The notes beneath the pieces are model-generated. The model was not told the origin of the DNA. It saw nothing but the letters and a program-made list of their open reading frames with translations, and did not search any database. A program made the translations under genes and the position numbers. A stretch of 64,000 nucleotides of DNA from Fictibacillus halophilus (GTDB taxonomy: Bacteria > Bacillota > Bacilli > Bacillales > Fictibacillaceae): assembly GCF_016401385.1 (NCBI RefSeq), contig NZ_JAEACF010000001.1, positions 186,001-250,000 of the forward strand, written 5' to 3'. Of this stretch, positions 7,212-15,121 are shown piece after piece (the stretch's first letter is position 1; each line of letters begins with the position of its first letter).

Positions 7212-8210
7212 TTAGCCCAACTTTACTCTTTCGTGCCATTTTTTCAAAAGCATCTTTTCTTTATCAGGATGTAATCCTGCTTTCCAATCATCTGGATTTA
7301 AGTTTCGGCTTAAAGACCAATCTGCAGTATCTTTAATCGTTTCTTCTATCGGTCTGAAAATTAATCCTTTGTTTATGGCTTTCGTATCATCCGCATAATC
7401 TAGTCCACGATAATCTTCACTTGAGATCCAGAGTGGTAACTCCACCCATTCACCGACGTTTTCATTCAATAAGAATGATTCGGTAACAGGTACGATTGTC
7501 GTTTGTACTTGACTAAGAAGACATTTTTGCACAACTTCATTGAAATCATACACGCCACCAACGGCTTGATATATCCCATTCTCTTTATTTTCAGCCATTC
7601 GTACAATCCAATTCGCTAGATCACGAACATCAATGAATCGAACGGTCGGATCTTTCATCTCAGGAATTAGAATCTCTCCACCTCGAACACCTCTAGTTGG
7701 CCAATAAGTGAAACGATCCGTGTAATCATAAGGTCCAACAATCAACCCCGGACGAACGATCAAAGCGTTATCTCCGAATACGTCCAAAATCTCGCGTTCA
7801 CATGCCGCTTTTAGGGAACCATACTGTTCACCAATCTCAGTGGTGTTTGGATCAGTAAGTTCAGCAGTTTTTGCGTCCTCCGTAATGTTTCGAACGGACT
7901 GATCTTCATAAACAGATACAGACGAAACAAAAATGTAGAAAGTCCCTTTTCTCATAAGTGCTTCAGCTGATTTGCGAACTTGCTTTGGAAAATAACCACA
8001 CGTATCAACTACAATGTCCCATGACCCATTCTCAATTAAGGATAAGTCTATATCTCTGTCTCCGATTATTTCATGAACGTTATCTGTTATACCCACCTTT
8101 GCGGTTTTACCTCTATGAAACAAAGTTACTTCATGTTGATTGATGTTAAAAGAATCTGCTACATGTCTTCCTAGAAAACGAGTGCCCCCAATAAGTAATA
8201 CTTTCATCAT
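7212..8210 (-). CDS. NAD-dependent epimerase/dehydratase family protein
   Basis: A 332-residue extended SDR-type protein. The Rossmann dinucleotide motif is at the N-terminus (VLLIGGTRFLGRHVADSF, residues 4-21). The sequence resembles the atypical epimerases related to CSP41 and isoflavone reductases. After the VSSVSVYEDQ strand there is no typical YxxxK, although EQYGSLKAACE (Y and K spaced as in SDRs) could supply the Tyr-Lys pair. The substrate is unknown. It is the last gene of an operon with an MFS pump and repressor, 9 bp downstream of the pump gene, so it may modify a compound that the pump exports. Two adjacent ATGs (8210 and 8207) follow AGGTGGTG; either could be used. Confidence 0.85.
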   Translation of the reverse strand: MMKVLLIGGTRFLGRHVADSFNINQHEVTLFHRGKTAKVGITDNVHEIIGDRDIDLSLIENGSWDIVVDTCGYFPKQVRKSAEALMRKGTFYIFVSSVSVYEDQSVRNITEDAKTAELTDPNTTEIGEQYGSLKAACEREILDVFGDNALIVRPGLIVGPYDYTDRFTYWPTRGVRGGEILIPEMKDPTVRFIDVRDLANWIVRMAENKENGIYQAVGGVYDFNEVVQKCLLSQVQTTIVPVTESFLLNENVGEWVELPLWISSEDYRGLDYADDTKAINKGLIFRPIEETIKDTADWSLSRNLNPDDWKAGLHPDKEKMLLKKWHERVKLG

Positions 8211-8219
8211 TTACACCAC

Positions 8220-9467
8220 CTATTCCATTTTTCTTAAAGCAGGAAGTTTCCACATGATTAAAAGGTTTACAACAATTAAAGAGAGTGCCCCTCCAGACAT
8301 AATGTTTTCAATAGAAAAGCCATAAGAGATGAGAATGGATGTTGCTGCCAGTGATAAAGGAGCGAGCCCCATACTTGCCATAGTAAGCAAACCCATCAAT
8401 CTTCCTAGCATGTTCTTATCAACGGAAGACTGAACCGCTGAAATGAGTGGAATATTGGTTGCGGGGAATGTAATTCCAATCAAGAAAATAGTCAACATAC
8501 ATGCATATAGGGAGGAACTTTGACTGAATAAGAAAAAGAATATATTCATGGCGAATAAAGAGACTGTTACCATCAGACCGCGTCTTTTCTTAATGTTTAA
8601 TATACCTATGATAACGGAGCTAATGAGCATGCCTAGAGCCATAGCACCTTCAATAAAGCTAAAGTCAAGTGCGCTTCCATCGAGCACCTTTTTTACGAAG
8701 ATCGGCAAGCCCATCATCAACGGCCCGATCACGAAAACATTAAGAAATATCGTACTAAGAAAGAGCGCCTTTAAAAAAGCAGATTGTCTTACTACATCAA
8801 TCCCTTCTTTTATAGATTGCCACATGCCAGGTTTTGCTGTGCTTGAACTTATGGTAGCAGGGACATTTAGCAAATAAGCAAGAATTGCAGCGAGTAACAG
8901 CATAACAGCGGGCACACCGAACGAGAGCATATATCCCCCACTACTTGCAACAAGAAGGCCTCCTATCATTGGTCCAAGTATGAGTGAGCTTTGTTGGGTG
9001 GTCTGAATGACTGAATTTGCACGTGTTAATTGAGATTGGTCGACAACATTAGGTAGAAGAGATCCGTTTGCTGGCCATACGAATGCATCGAGTGCTCCAA
9101 AAAACAAACCAAAAATAATAAAAGACAGGAGGGAGAGATGTCCTGTTGCGAGCATGATCAACAAGCCAACTAACAAACAGGTTCTTAAAAAGTTAGCGAC
9201 GAACAAAATCTTCGTTCGACTCATTCGATCTGCCAGTACCCCGCCAATAGCCATAAATAAAATACGAGGTACGTTGGCTGCAATAAATACAATGCCAAGT
9301 GAAGCTTCTTTGTCTAAAGTTTTTACGACGTACCAGCTCTGTGAGAATTGAAAAATAGCGATTGAAAAAGAAGAACAAATCGTTATCGCCCATATGAATA
9401 AAAAGGAACGCTTTCTGAACAGGGACTCTGTTTTACTTTTCTGGTGTACAGCAATTGTTTCAGCCAT
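8220..9467 (-). CDS. MFS transporter (drug/macrolide-efflux type)
   Basis: A 415-residue, 12-segment major facilitator protein of the MefA-like drug-efflux group. The N-terminal segment is FLFIWAITICSSFSIAIFQFS; loop 2-3 carries GGVLADRMSRTKILF, the MFS motif A (GxxxDRxxR/K). It begins one base after the stop of the repressor gene (TAAGATG), so translation is coupled. It is expected to export a hydrophobic compound sensed by that repressor; the drug cannot be predicted. The internal frames on the other strand are shadows. Confidence 0.88.
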   Translation of the reverse strand: MAETIAVHQKSKTESLFRKRSFLFIWAITICSSFSIAIFQFSQSWYVVKTLDKEASLGIVFIAANVPRILFMAIGGVLADRMSRTKILFVANFLRTCLLVGLLIMLATGHLSLLSFIIFGLFFGALDAFVWPANGSLLPNVVDQSQLTRANSVIQTTQQSSLILGPMIGGLLVASSGGYMLSFGVPAVMLLLAAILAYLLNVPATISSSTAKPGMWQSIKEGIDVVRQSAFLKALFLSTIFLNVFVIGPLMMGLPIFVKKVLDGSALDFSFIEGAMALGMLISSVIIGILNIKKRRGLMVTVSLFAMNIFFFLFSQSSSLYACMLTIFLIGITFPATNIPLISAVQSSVDKNMLGRLMGLLTMASMGLAPLSLAATSILISYGFSIENIMSGGALSLIVVNLLIMWKLPALRKME

Positions 9468-9468
9468 C

Positions 9469-10065
9469 TTATTCTAGCTCCTCTTCCGGATAAGGTGTCT
9501 CTTTCAATGGAAATGAGAGCATAAAGTAGTGATAGATCTCACCATCGTCACTCTCATTCATTTTAAATTCTGAGATTAAGTCTGATATTTCTTTTGCTTT
9601 GTTATGAAGCAGTTTGACCTGATCCGAAGAAAGCTTTACATGTCTATAACCAAATTTAAGAGGAGAATCTGAATAAGCTAGTACTTCAGGGTCTAATTTA
9701 CGAACCATAGACTTTGTTTTTTCGAGTGAAACTAATATATTTTCTTTTAGCGCATCTGAGAGTTCATCTCTCACGGCATGCCGTTGATCAGGCAATATTT
9801 CGGCAATCGAAAATGAATGAGCAACAGGTCTGTAGAACTTTTGTATAATGCCATTCTTTTCTTCGGTTCTCTCAACGTTAATCAAACCTACACGTTCAAG
9901 TTCTTTTAGATGGTAATGAATCTTCGGTGCGGGAACTTCTAAAATGTCTGATAATATCTTTCCAGTCTTAGCATCATCTAAGATCTCCCATAGAATTTTG
10001 ATCCGGAGTGGGTCAGAGATAACCTTTAACTGCTCAACTTCACGTATCTGATAAATTTCCTTCAT
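9469..10065 (-). CDS. ArsR-type winged-helix transcriptional regulator of the MFS operon
   Basis: A 198-residue regulator. The N-terminal winged-helix domain (about 5-90) reads VEQLKVISDPLRIKILWEIL, then APKIHYHLKELERVGLINV as the recognition helix and wing. The C-terminal half is a helical dimer/ligand domain without metal-site cysteines, which points to an organic ligand rather than a metal. The start at 10065 has AGGAGTGTTGAAC; the longer frame to 10167 would run through the promoter. A perfect 22-bp palindrome between the -10 and the start is the probable self-operator. It is the first gene of a three-gene operon with the MFS pump and epimerase. Confidence 0.87.
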   Translation of the reverse strand: MKEIYQIREVEQLKVISDPLRIKILWEILDDAKTGKILSDILEVPAPKIHYHLKELERVGLINVERTEEKNGIIQKFYRPVAHSFSIAEILPDQRHAVRDELSDALKENILVSLEKTKSMVRKLDPEVLAYSDSPLKFGYRHVKLSSDQVKLLHNKAKEISDLISEFKMNESDDGEIYHYFMLSFPLKETPYPEEELE

Positions 10066-10081
10066 GTTCAACACTCCTGAA

Positions 10082-10133
10082 ACGTTCAAATATATTTGAA
10101 CGTAATATATCTTAATTATATGCGAGTCGTCAA
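10082..10133 (-). promoter_or_regulatory. Promoter and operator palindrome of the MFS operon
   Basis: On the minus strand, TTGACG (10128-10133), an 18-bp spacer and TATATT (10104-10109) are followed at once by a perfect 22-bp palindrome at 10082-10103 with arms ACGTTCAAATA and TATTTGAACGT. A repressor bound there would block the transcription start. A related half-site, AGTTCAAATG, lies at about 10161-10170, between this promoter and the divergent marR gene. Confidence 0.8.
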
Positions 10134-10238
10134 CACTTTTACACATTATTTGTAAATAATAGTTCAAATGTTATGAAAATTCTTGTATAATGTTAGTATA
10201 ATATTCGCATTACAACTTAGAGGCTGGAGGTTCATAGT

Positions 10239-10706
10239 ATGGGGAATAAGGATTTGAAGTCCTATGTGGAGAGATTGGAGAAAGTGCATTACATTGTGTC
10301 AAAGCGTTTACACCCGGAAATTGCTATTGAAAAGGAGTTAACGAAAACACAGTTTGTACTTTTGAAGACGTTGTGTATTAGAAATAAATGGACCGTTTCA
10401 AAATTAGCTGACTATATGGGTGTAAAACCAAGTGCGATAACTGTTGGTGCGGATCGTTTGTACAAGCGTGGATTTGTAAGTCGTTATCGTAGTGATCTAG
10501 ATCGTCGAATTGTTTATTTAGAGATTACTGACGAAGGACACGAAATTTTACGAGAGGCTGAAAATGAGAGAGTAAATTCAATTAGTAGTTATCTAAATCA
10601 TTTATCTACTGAGGAATTAGGTATTTTTATTGATATTTATGAAAAGCTTGCTAGCGGAAATCATTCAAACTCAGACGAGATCGTCCTTACATCACAAACC
10701 AGTTGA
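10239..10706 (+). CDS. MarR-family transcriptional regulator
   Basis: A 155-residue MarR-type winged helix protein. N-terminal dimer helices are followed by LTKTQFVLLKTLCIRNKWTVSKLADYMGVKPSAITVGADRLYKRGF (helix-turn-helix) and the wing SRYRSDLDRRIVYLEITDEG with the conserved DxRxxxLxLT-like pattern. The ligand and targets are unknown. It diverges from the MFS operon across about 170 bp. TATAAT boxes at about 10184-10202 probably belong to its promoter. GGAGG lies 9 nt before ATG 10239. The stop codon sits in the loop of its own terminator. Confidence 0.88.
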   Translation: MGNKDLKSYVERLEKVHYIVSKRLHPEIAIEKELTKTQFVLLKTLCIRNKWTVSKLADYMGVKPSAITVGADRLYKRGFVSRYRSDLDRRIVYLEITDEGHEILREAENERVNSISSYLNHLSTEELGIFIDIYEKLASGNHSNSDEIVLTSQTS

Positions 10707-10722
10707 GGAACTGGTTTTTTTT
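10697..10722 (+). terminator. Terminator overlapping the marR stop codon
   Basis: AACCAGTT pairs with AACTGGTT around GAGG, followed by T8. The TGA stop (10704-10706) is at the top of the hairpin, so the last codons of marR form the 5' arm. Confidence 0.9.
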
Positions 10723-10894
10723 GTGCACATAACCCTTATTTCTTTCAAAAAACCTCACTCATCAACTAACCAGATGAAAAGGTCAGTGAGCAAGCGAATA
10801 TAGTTCTCTATTATTTTTTCATAGATTCGATTCTATTTAATTTCTTCACTGCATAGGATGTGATAGAAACGTTAAAAGAAGTGGAGGGCTATAC

Positions 10895-12046
10895 ATGTTC
10901 ACCCCGCAATTGAATATAAAGCGTTTACCTTTATTACTTGCCGGAGCCATGCTATTTATCGTCGTTGCCACTAGTTTTATCACATCCTTTGAGCACAAAT
11001 ATCGATTGAGTTCATCAACCATGCATAAGTGGTTAACGGAATTTTCTGGTGAAGCACTTGTTTATTTTATAGGGTGGGAAAATCGATATTTTACGCAAGA
11101 GCTTCCAAAAGAGAGTGAACCGCCGGCTTTATCGAGTGTCTTGTTTGAACTAACTACAAGCATTAAGCCAGGAGATATTCGAAGTCTGTTGGGAAACGAA
11201 CTTCCTGGATTTGCGCTCTATGATTCAACGATCATTGTTGCTGGGGAAGGAACGGATTACACAAACCTAGCGTACGAGTCGCCGCCGCCTATGGAGCTCC
11301 TTCTAAGTGGTGAAGAAGCAGAAGTTCAAGATATCGAGCGATTGGAAGATCCAGATCCTTCTGATTCAGAAAAACCACCAGGTCAAACAACAAGCGGAAA
11401 GAAGATCGCTTATATCTATCATTCGCACAGTTGGGAATCATTCTTGCCACATTTAAAAGGTGTAACAAACCCTGACCATGCCATCCATTCTAAAGTAAAC
11501 ATCACGATGGTAGGGAAAAAGCTAGGAGAGGAATTAGAGGCGAGAGGAATTGGTACAACCGTTGACATGACTAACATGACGGAGCTTTTAAGAAAGAATA
11601 ACACGGATTACCGTAAGAGTTACCCAATGTCACGTACACTCGTCCAAAGTGCGATGTCGAGCAACCAAGATATTGACTTGATTTTTGACCTGCATCGAGA
11701 CTCGATGAGAGGTAAGTCTACAACTACAGAAATTAATGGGAAGTCTTACGCACGTACTTTGTTCGTTATCGGTAAAGCGAACCCTAATTTTGAAAACAAC
11801 CAAAAAGCAGCGCAAGAGATCAATGCGATCTTAGATAAAAAATACCCTGGCTTAAGCCGTGGAGTTATCGGAAAAAACAAAACACAGGGAAATGGTGTTT
11901 ATAATCAAGACCTTTCTGACCACGCTCTCCTAATCGAGTTTGGCGGTGTAGATAACAACATGGATGAGCTGTACAGAAGTGCAGAAGCAGTGGCTGAAGC
12001 AGTTGCAGAGTACTATTGGAAAGAAAATGGAGCGAAAAAAGAATAA
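10895..12046 (+). CDS. spoIIP: Stage II sporulation protein P
   Basis: Forespore-engulfment peptidoglycan amidase/endopeptidase that works with SpoIID and SpoIIM in the mother cell. The 383-residue protein has an N-terminal membrane anchor (LPLLLAGAMLFIVVATSFI). The catalytic domain starts at about residue 165 with the zinc-ligand region YIYHSHSWESFLPHL, then IDLIFDLHRDS and LLIEFGGVDNNMDELYRSAEA. Length and motifs fit the family (about 400 residues). In B. subtilis spoIIP follows gpr; here gpr is absent and the gene is alone between terminators. A SigE promoter is expected; the segment near 10835-10860 (CATAGGAT) is only a weak match. Ribosome binding site AGTGGAGGGC. Confidence 0.95.
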   Translation: MFTPQLNIKRLPLLLAGAMLFIVVATSFITSFEHKYRLSSSTMHKWLTEFSGEALVYFIGWENRYFTQELPKESEPPALSSVLFELTTSIKPGDIRSLLGNELPGFALYDSTIIVAGEGTDYTNLAYESPPPMELLLSGEEAEVQDIERLEDPDPSDSEKPPGQTTSGKKIAYIYHSHSWESFLPHLKGVTNPDHAIHSKVNITMVGKKLGEELEARGIGTTVDMTNMTELLRKNNTDYRKSYPMSRTLVQSAMSSNQDIDLIFDLHRDSMRGKSTTTEINGKSYARTLFVIGKANPNFENNQKAAQEINAILDKKYPGLSRGVIGKNKTQGNGVYNQDLSDHALLIEFGGVDNNMDELYRSAEAVAEAVAEYYWKENGAKKE

Positions 12047-12055
12047 TTTAGTATA

Positions 12056-12095
12056 AAAAGACTCTAGAGGAACGATAAACCTCTAGAGTCTTTTG
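12056..12095 (+). terminator. spoIIP terminator
   Basis: AAAAGACTCTAGAGG pairs perfectly with CCTCTAGAGTCTTTT around a 9-nt loop. Confidence 0.93.
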
Positions 12096-12128
12096 TTTAA
12101 ATAACAAATCATCTTGTCGTAGATTGTC

Positions 12129-12212
12129 GACTTGTGGATATATGAACAAAATTTTTGGATTGGAGCTGCAAATTTTTGGATAGGGCGTCAAAACTCGTGG
12201 ATTCACTCTCGT
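12129..12212. repeat. Tandem 21-bp repeat locus A (4 units)
   Basis: Four head-to-tail units of exactly 21 bp start at 12129, 12150, 12171 and 12192. The shared core is AATTTTTGGAT with variable ends (units 2 and 3 are the most alike). A weaker unit may precede at 12108. The minus strand is open across it for 65 codons (start 12306) and reads as loose heptads (SKNLQLQ, SKNFVHI, STSRQST), but there is no good ribosome binding site. It lies between the spoIIP terminator and the cardiolipin synthase gene. Confidence 0.75.
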
Positions 12213-12373
12213 TTAATTCCTCACAATGTATTTGCGCGTCGTACTTCATATAAGCAGTCATATCTGCAAATCCTATAAAAAAATGGTATAAAAAGAGAGA
12301 AGTCACTTGTTTTAATTACAAAGGGAAGGGAATAAAAGAGAGAAAGAGAAGATTGGTAAAAAGGAGCACGTGC

Positions 12374-13876
12374 ATGAAACGAATATGGGAATTTTTTCTC
12401 ACACTATTGTTACTCGTCTGTTTATACATCGTTTTCTTTGCAGAAGGATATGTAATCATCAAAACAGTATTTGGGCTCCTTTACATCGCAGTGATTCTGT
12501 ATACGATCTATTCGTTGATGCTCGAGAACAGAACAGCTCAACATACACTTCTATGGATTTATGTATTGATATTGTTTCCATTTATCGGATATATGTTCTA
12601 TCTGTATTCTGGCCAACTTTATTTAAAAGGTCATCTTTTTAAATCAAAAAGAAAGAAAGACAGGGACGAATGGATCAGAGTATCTAAACAGGAAGAAAAG
12701 CCTGATTTTAGTGATTTAAAAAGGCATCAACAGTGCTTTGCAACCCACGCTCATCATATTACCCTTACGCGTTTGAACAGAAAAACAAGTTCAAAAATAT
12801 TAAAGAATGGCCAAGAGACATTCCCTGAAATTTTTGCGAGGTTGGAAGAAGCCAAGGAGTATATACATATTCAGTATTATATTTTCCGCTCAGATCGCCT
12901 TGGTAAAGATATTATTGATCTGTTAATTAGAAAAGCCAATGAAGGTGTAAAAGTTAGGTTCCTATATGATGGAATAGGAAGTCTTTCTCTTCAGCAATAT
13001 GACATCGACAGAATGAAAAAAGCAGGAATCTTAGTTGAAGCTTTCTTACCAGTACGATATGGCTTCTTTAACCAAAAACTCAATTTCAGAAACCATCGTA
13101 AGATTATCATTATAGATGGTAAGGTTGGATTTGTTGGAGGATTGAATGTAGGTGTCGAATATTTAGGAGAGGATCCTGAAATTGGTTTCTGGCGTGATAC
13201 TCACATGGTAATGGAAGGAGAAGGTGTTCAAGTTCTTCATGCGATCTTTTTAATGGATTGGGAATATGTTTGTGGAGAAGATCTGTTAGAAGATAATCAC
13301 CTTACTACCTCATACCCTGCTGAAGGAGACGGAACCGTTCATGTTGTTGCTAGTGGTCCAGACACCCAGCTAGGAATCATGAGTGATCTTTTCTATTCGC
13401 TGATCTCATGTGCAGAGAAATCAATCTGGATTGCAACGCCATACTTCGTACCTAATGAAGCGATTCGAACAGCTTTAAGAGTGGCTGCTAAAAAAGGAGT
13501 TCAGGTACGATTATTAGTTCCTGAAATCAATGATGGCTTTTTAACACAATATGCAACGCGTTCCTATTTCCCAGAACTTCTGCGTTCGGGAATAGAAATC
13601 TATTCCTACAAAAAAGGATTTCTTCATCAAAAGGTTATCATTATCGATGGTGATACAGCTTCGATCGGTACTGCTAATATGGATATGCGAAGTTTTCATC
13701 TTAATTTTGAAGTGAACGTGTTCTTGCTAAATACAGGATCTGTCGGTGATCTCGTAGAACAATACGAAGAAGACATGGTCGAATCTGTTAGAGTTAAACC
13801 CGTTGAGTTTTACAAAAGAGGTTTATGGGAACGTACAAAAGAATCATTTGCTCGTTTATTCTCAGGGGTTCTGTAA
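12374..13876 (+). CDS. cls: Cardiolipin synthase
   Basis: Condenses two phosphatidylglycerols to cardiolipin and glycerol at the cytoplasmic membrane. The 500-residue protein has two N-terminal membrane segments (residues 5-25 and 55-75: LLWIYVLILFPFIGYMFYLY) and two phospholipase-D HKD motifs: NHRKIIIIDGKVGFVGGLN in the first half and LHQKVIIIDGDTASIGTANMD near the C-terminus. Size and layout match bacterial Cls. The start at 12374 has AAGGAG 7 nt upstream; the in-frame GTG/ATG at 12353 would place that site inside the gene. Which of the several Bacillus paralogues (ClsA, YwiE, YwjE) it corresponds to is not decided; full length with two anchors suggests ClsA or YwiE type. Confidence 0.93.
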   Translation: MKRIWEFFLTLLLLVCLYIVFFAEGYVIIKTVFGLLYIAVILYTIYSLMLENRTAQHTLLWIYVLILFPFIGYMFYLYSGQLYLKGHLFKSKRKKDRDEWIRVSKQEEKPDFSDLKRHQQCFATHAHHITLTRLNRKTSSKILKNGQETFPEIFARLEEAKEYIHIQYYIFRSDRLGKDIIDLLIRKANEGVKVRFLYDGIGSLSLQQYDIDRMKKAGILVEAFLPVRYGFFNQKLNFRNHRKIIIIDGKVGFVGGLNVGVEYLGEDPEIGFWRDTHMVMEGEGVQVLHAIFLMDWEYVCGEDLLEDNHLTTSYPAEGDGTVHVVASGPDTQLGIMSDLFYSLISCAEKSIWIATPYFVPNEAIRTALRVAAKKGVQVRLLVPEINDGFLTQYATRSYFPELLRSGIEIYSYKKGFLHQKVIIIDGDTASIGTANMDMRSFHLNFEVNVFLLNTGSVGDLVEQYEEDMVESVRVKPVEFYKRGLWERTKESFARLFSGVL

Positions 13877-13911
13877 AGCTCCTACTGTGATACAAAAAAA
13901 CAAGAATAGAA

Positions 13912-13961
13912 AATCCTCCTCAGGAATAGGTTGTACGAGACCGTGTAAGTTGAGGGGGATT
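13912..13961 (+). promoter_or_regulatory. Hairpin that pairs the uppP ribosome binding site; possible cls terminator
   Basis: AATCCTCCTCA (13912-13922) is complementary over 11 bp (one G-U) to TGAGGGGGATT (13951-13961), which contains the Shine-Dalgarno sequence of uppP. The 28-nt loop holds a smaller GGT/ACC hairpin. T6 then runs into the start codon at 13966. The structure could act as a leaky terminator after cls, as a translational lock on uppP, or both. Confidence 0.7.
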
Positions 13962-13965
13962 TTTT

Positions 13966-14748
13966 ATGGATTGGCTCGAGGCCTTAATATTGGGCATTGT
14001 GCAAGGGGTAACAGAATTTTTACCTGTAAGTTCTACAGGACACCTGCTTCTTGGCAGGCAAATGTTTCAGTTAGAGGAAGCCGGTTTATTTTTGGATAGC
14101 ATGCTTCATATCGGAACACTTATTGCCGTGATGACGGTGTATTGGAGAGAAATTCTAAAAGTGATAAAAAGCCCCTTCAGCAAAACGGGCATTCTGCTGA
14201 TAGCTGGTACGATACCGACCGCTATAATAGGACTGGCATTTAAAGATTTTTTTGAAGAGATCTCAAAAACGGGAATCACGGTTGGGTGGGAGTTTTTAAT
14301 CACAGGTTTTCTGCTTTGGTGGGCTGACTCTTATAAACGGAATGGATACAAAGGAATTGAGGATATCTCTATACGTGATGCACTTGTGATCGGCACGTTT
14401 CAGGGAGCAGCCATTCTTCCTGCTATTTCACGTTCAGGACTCACAATCGCAGCGGCTCTTTTCTGTAAGATTGATAAAAAAGCTGCTGCATATTTCTCCT
14501 TTTTACTTTCAATCCCATCCATTGCAGGTGGAGTAGTATTGCAGTCTAAAGATCTATTTGCTGGAGCACATCCTCCTATCTCTTATTCAGCTTTATTAGT
14601 GGGTACATTGGCGTCAGCTCTATTTGGATATGTGGCGGTAAAGTGGATGATTAGACTTCTTCAAACCGGTACGTTAAAAGGGTTTGCTATTTATGTTTGG
14701 TTGATTGGAATCGTTGTATTGATTCTTCAATTTTCAGGTAAAATGTAA
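13966..14748 (+). CDS. uppP: Undecaprenyl-diphosphatase UppP (BacA family)
   Basis: Dephosphorylates undecaprenyl pyrophosphate on the membrane to recycle the lipid carrier of wall synthesis; extra copies give bacitracin resistance. The 260-residue polytopic protein has both family motifs: EFLPVSSTGHLLL (EFLPISSTGHL type, about residues 17-29) and the second repeat AAILPAISRSGLTIAAAL (PAISRSG with catalytic Arg and Ser). The length is normal (about 265-275). It follows cls by 90 bp, with its ribosome binding site inside a stem-loop. The c-di-AMP riboswitch begins about 85 bp after the stop. Confidence 0.95.
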   Translation: MDWLEALILGIVQGVTEFLPVSSTGHLLLGRQMFQLEEAGLFLDSMLHIGTLIAVMTVYWREILKVIKSPFSKTGILLIAGTIPTAIIGLAFKDFFEEISKTGITVGWEFLITGFLLWWADSYKRNGYKGIEDISIRDALVIGTFQGAAILPAISRSGLTIAAALFCKIDKKAAAYFSFLLSIPSIAGGVVLQSKDLFAGAHPPISYSALLVGTLASALFGYVAVKWMIRLLQTGTLKGFAIYVWLIGIVVLILQFSGKM

Positions 14749-14831
14749 AGTATTTGTTAACCCTATAAAAATGGATTGACATTTAAAAGATAGAGGATTA
14801 CAGTATATGTAATTCAAAATTTAGCAGGCTT

Positions 14832-14985
14832 TAGATCGCTGAATTTACAGTTGTTTTTATGATGAAACTACTGTAAAACGGGGGAACCAATCTTTTGGGG
14901 TGAATTTTGCTCTACTAGCAAAAAGGGATACTCCAATCCCTAATCCGACAGCTAACCCCGTAAGCGTCATGTCACTGGAGAGGTC
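14832..14985 (+). ncRNA. ydaO/yuaA-type c-di-AMP riboswitch upstream of ktrAB
   Basis: The leader has the conserved ydaO blocks in order: ATCGCTGAAT at the 5' side, GGGGGAACCAATCTTTTGGG then GTGAAT, AGGGATACTCCAATCCC, AATCCGACAGCTAACCCCG, TAAGCG and CTGGAGAGGTC. This family binds two c-di-AMP molecules and switches genes off when the signal is high. It precedes K+ uptake genes, exactly the context known for B. subtilis ktrAB (yuaA). The 5' edge is approximate. A terminator-like stem follows. Confidence 0.93.
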
Positions 14986-15017
14986 AATTTGGTGGAAAAC
15001 CGGACCCGCTTTTTTGT
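14982..15017 (+). terminator. Expression-platform terminator of the c-di-AMP riboswitch
   Basis: GGTCAATTTGGT can pair imperfectly with ACCGGACC, ending in T6 at about 15010-15015. It is about 105 bp before ktrA. The likely off-state hairpin when ligand is bound; the pairing was read by eye only. Confidence 0.6.
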
Positions 15018-15121
15018 GTGGTCTTTTTTTGCGTTTTTTTACTTAAATTTGTAAACCTCTTATCCAGCAAGGCTAGAGAACAACGAAGCAAAAACTTCAT
15101 GGATTTTAAGGGGAGACCATA

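Noticed and set aside
7028..7336. 102-codon plus-strand frame over the terminator and epimerase 3' end
   Set aside because: It starts in the terminator hairpin and overlaps a well-supported gene in antisense; no ribosome binding site.
12109..12306. 65-codon minus-strand frame over repeat locus A
   Set aside because: No ribosome binding site; openness follows from the 21-bp period.
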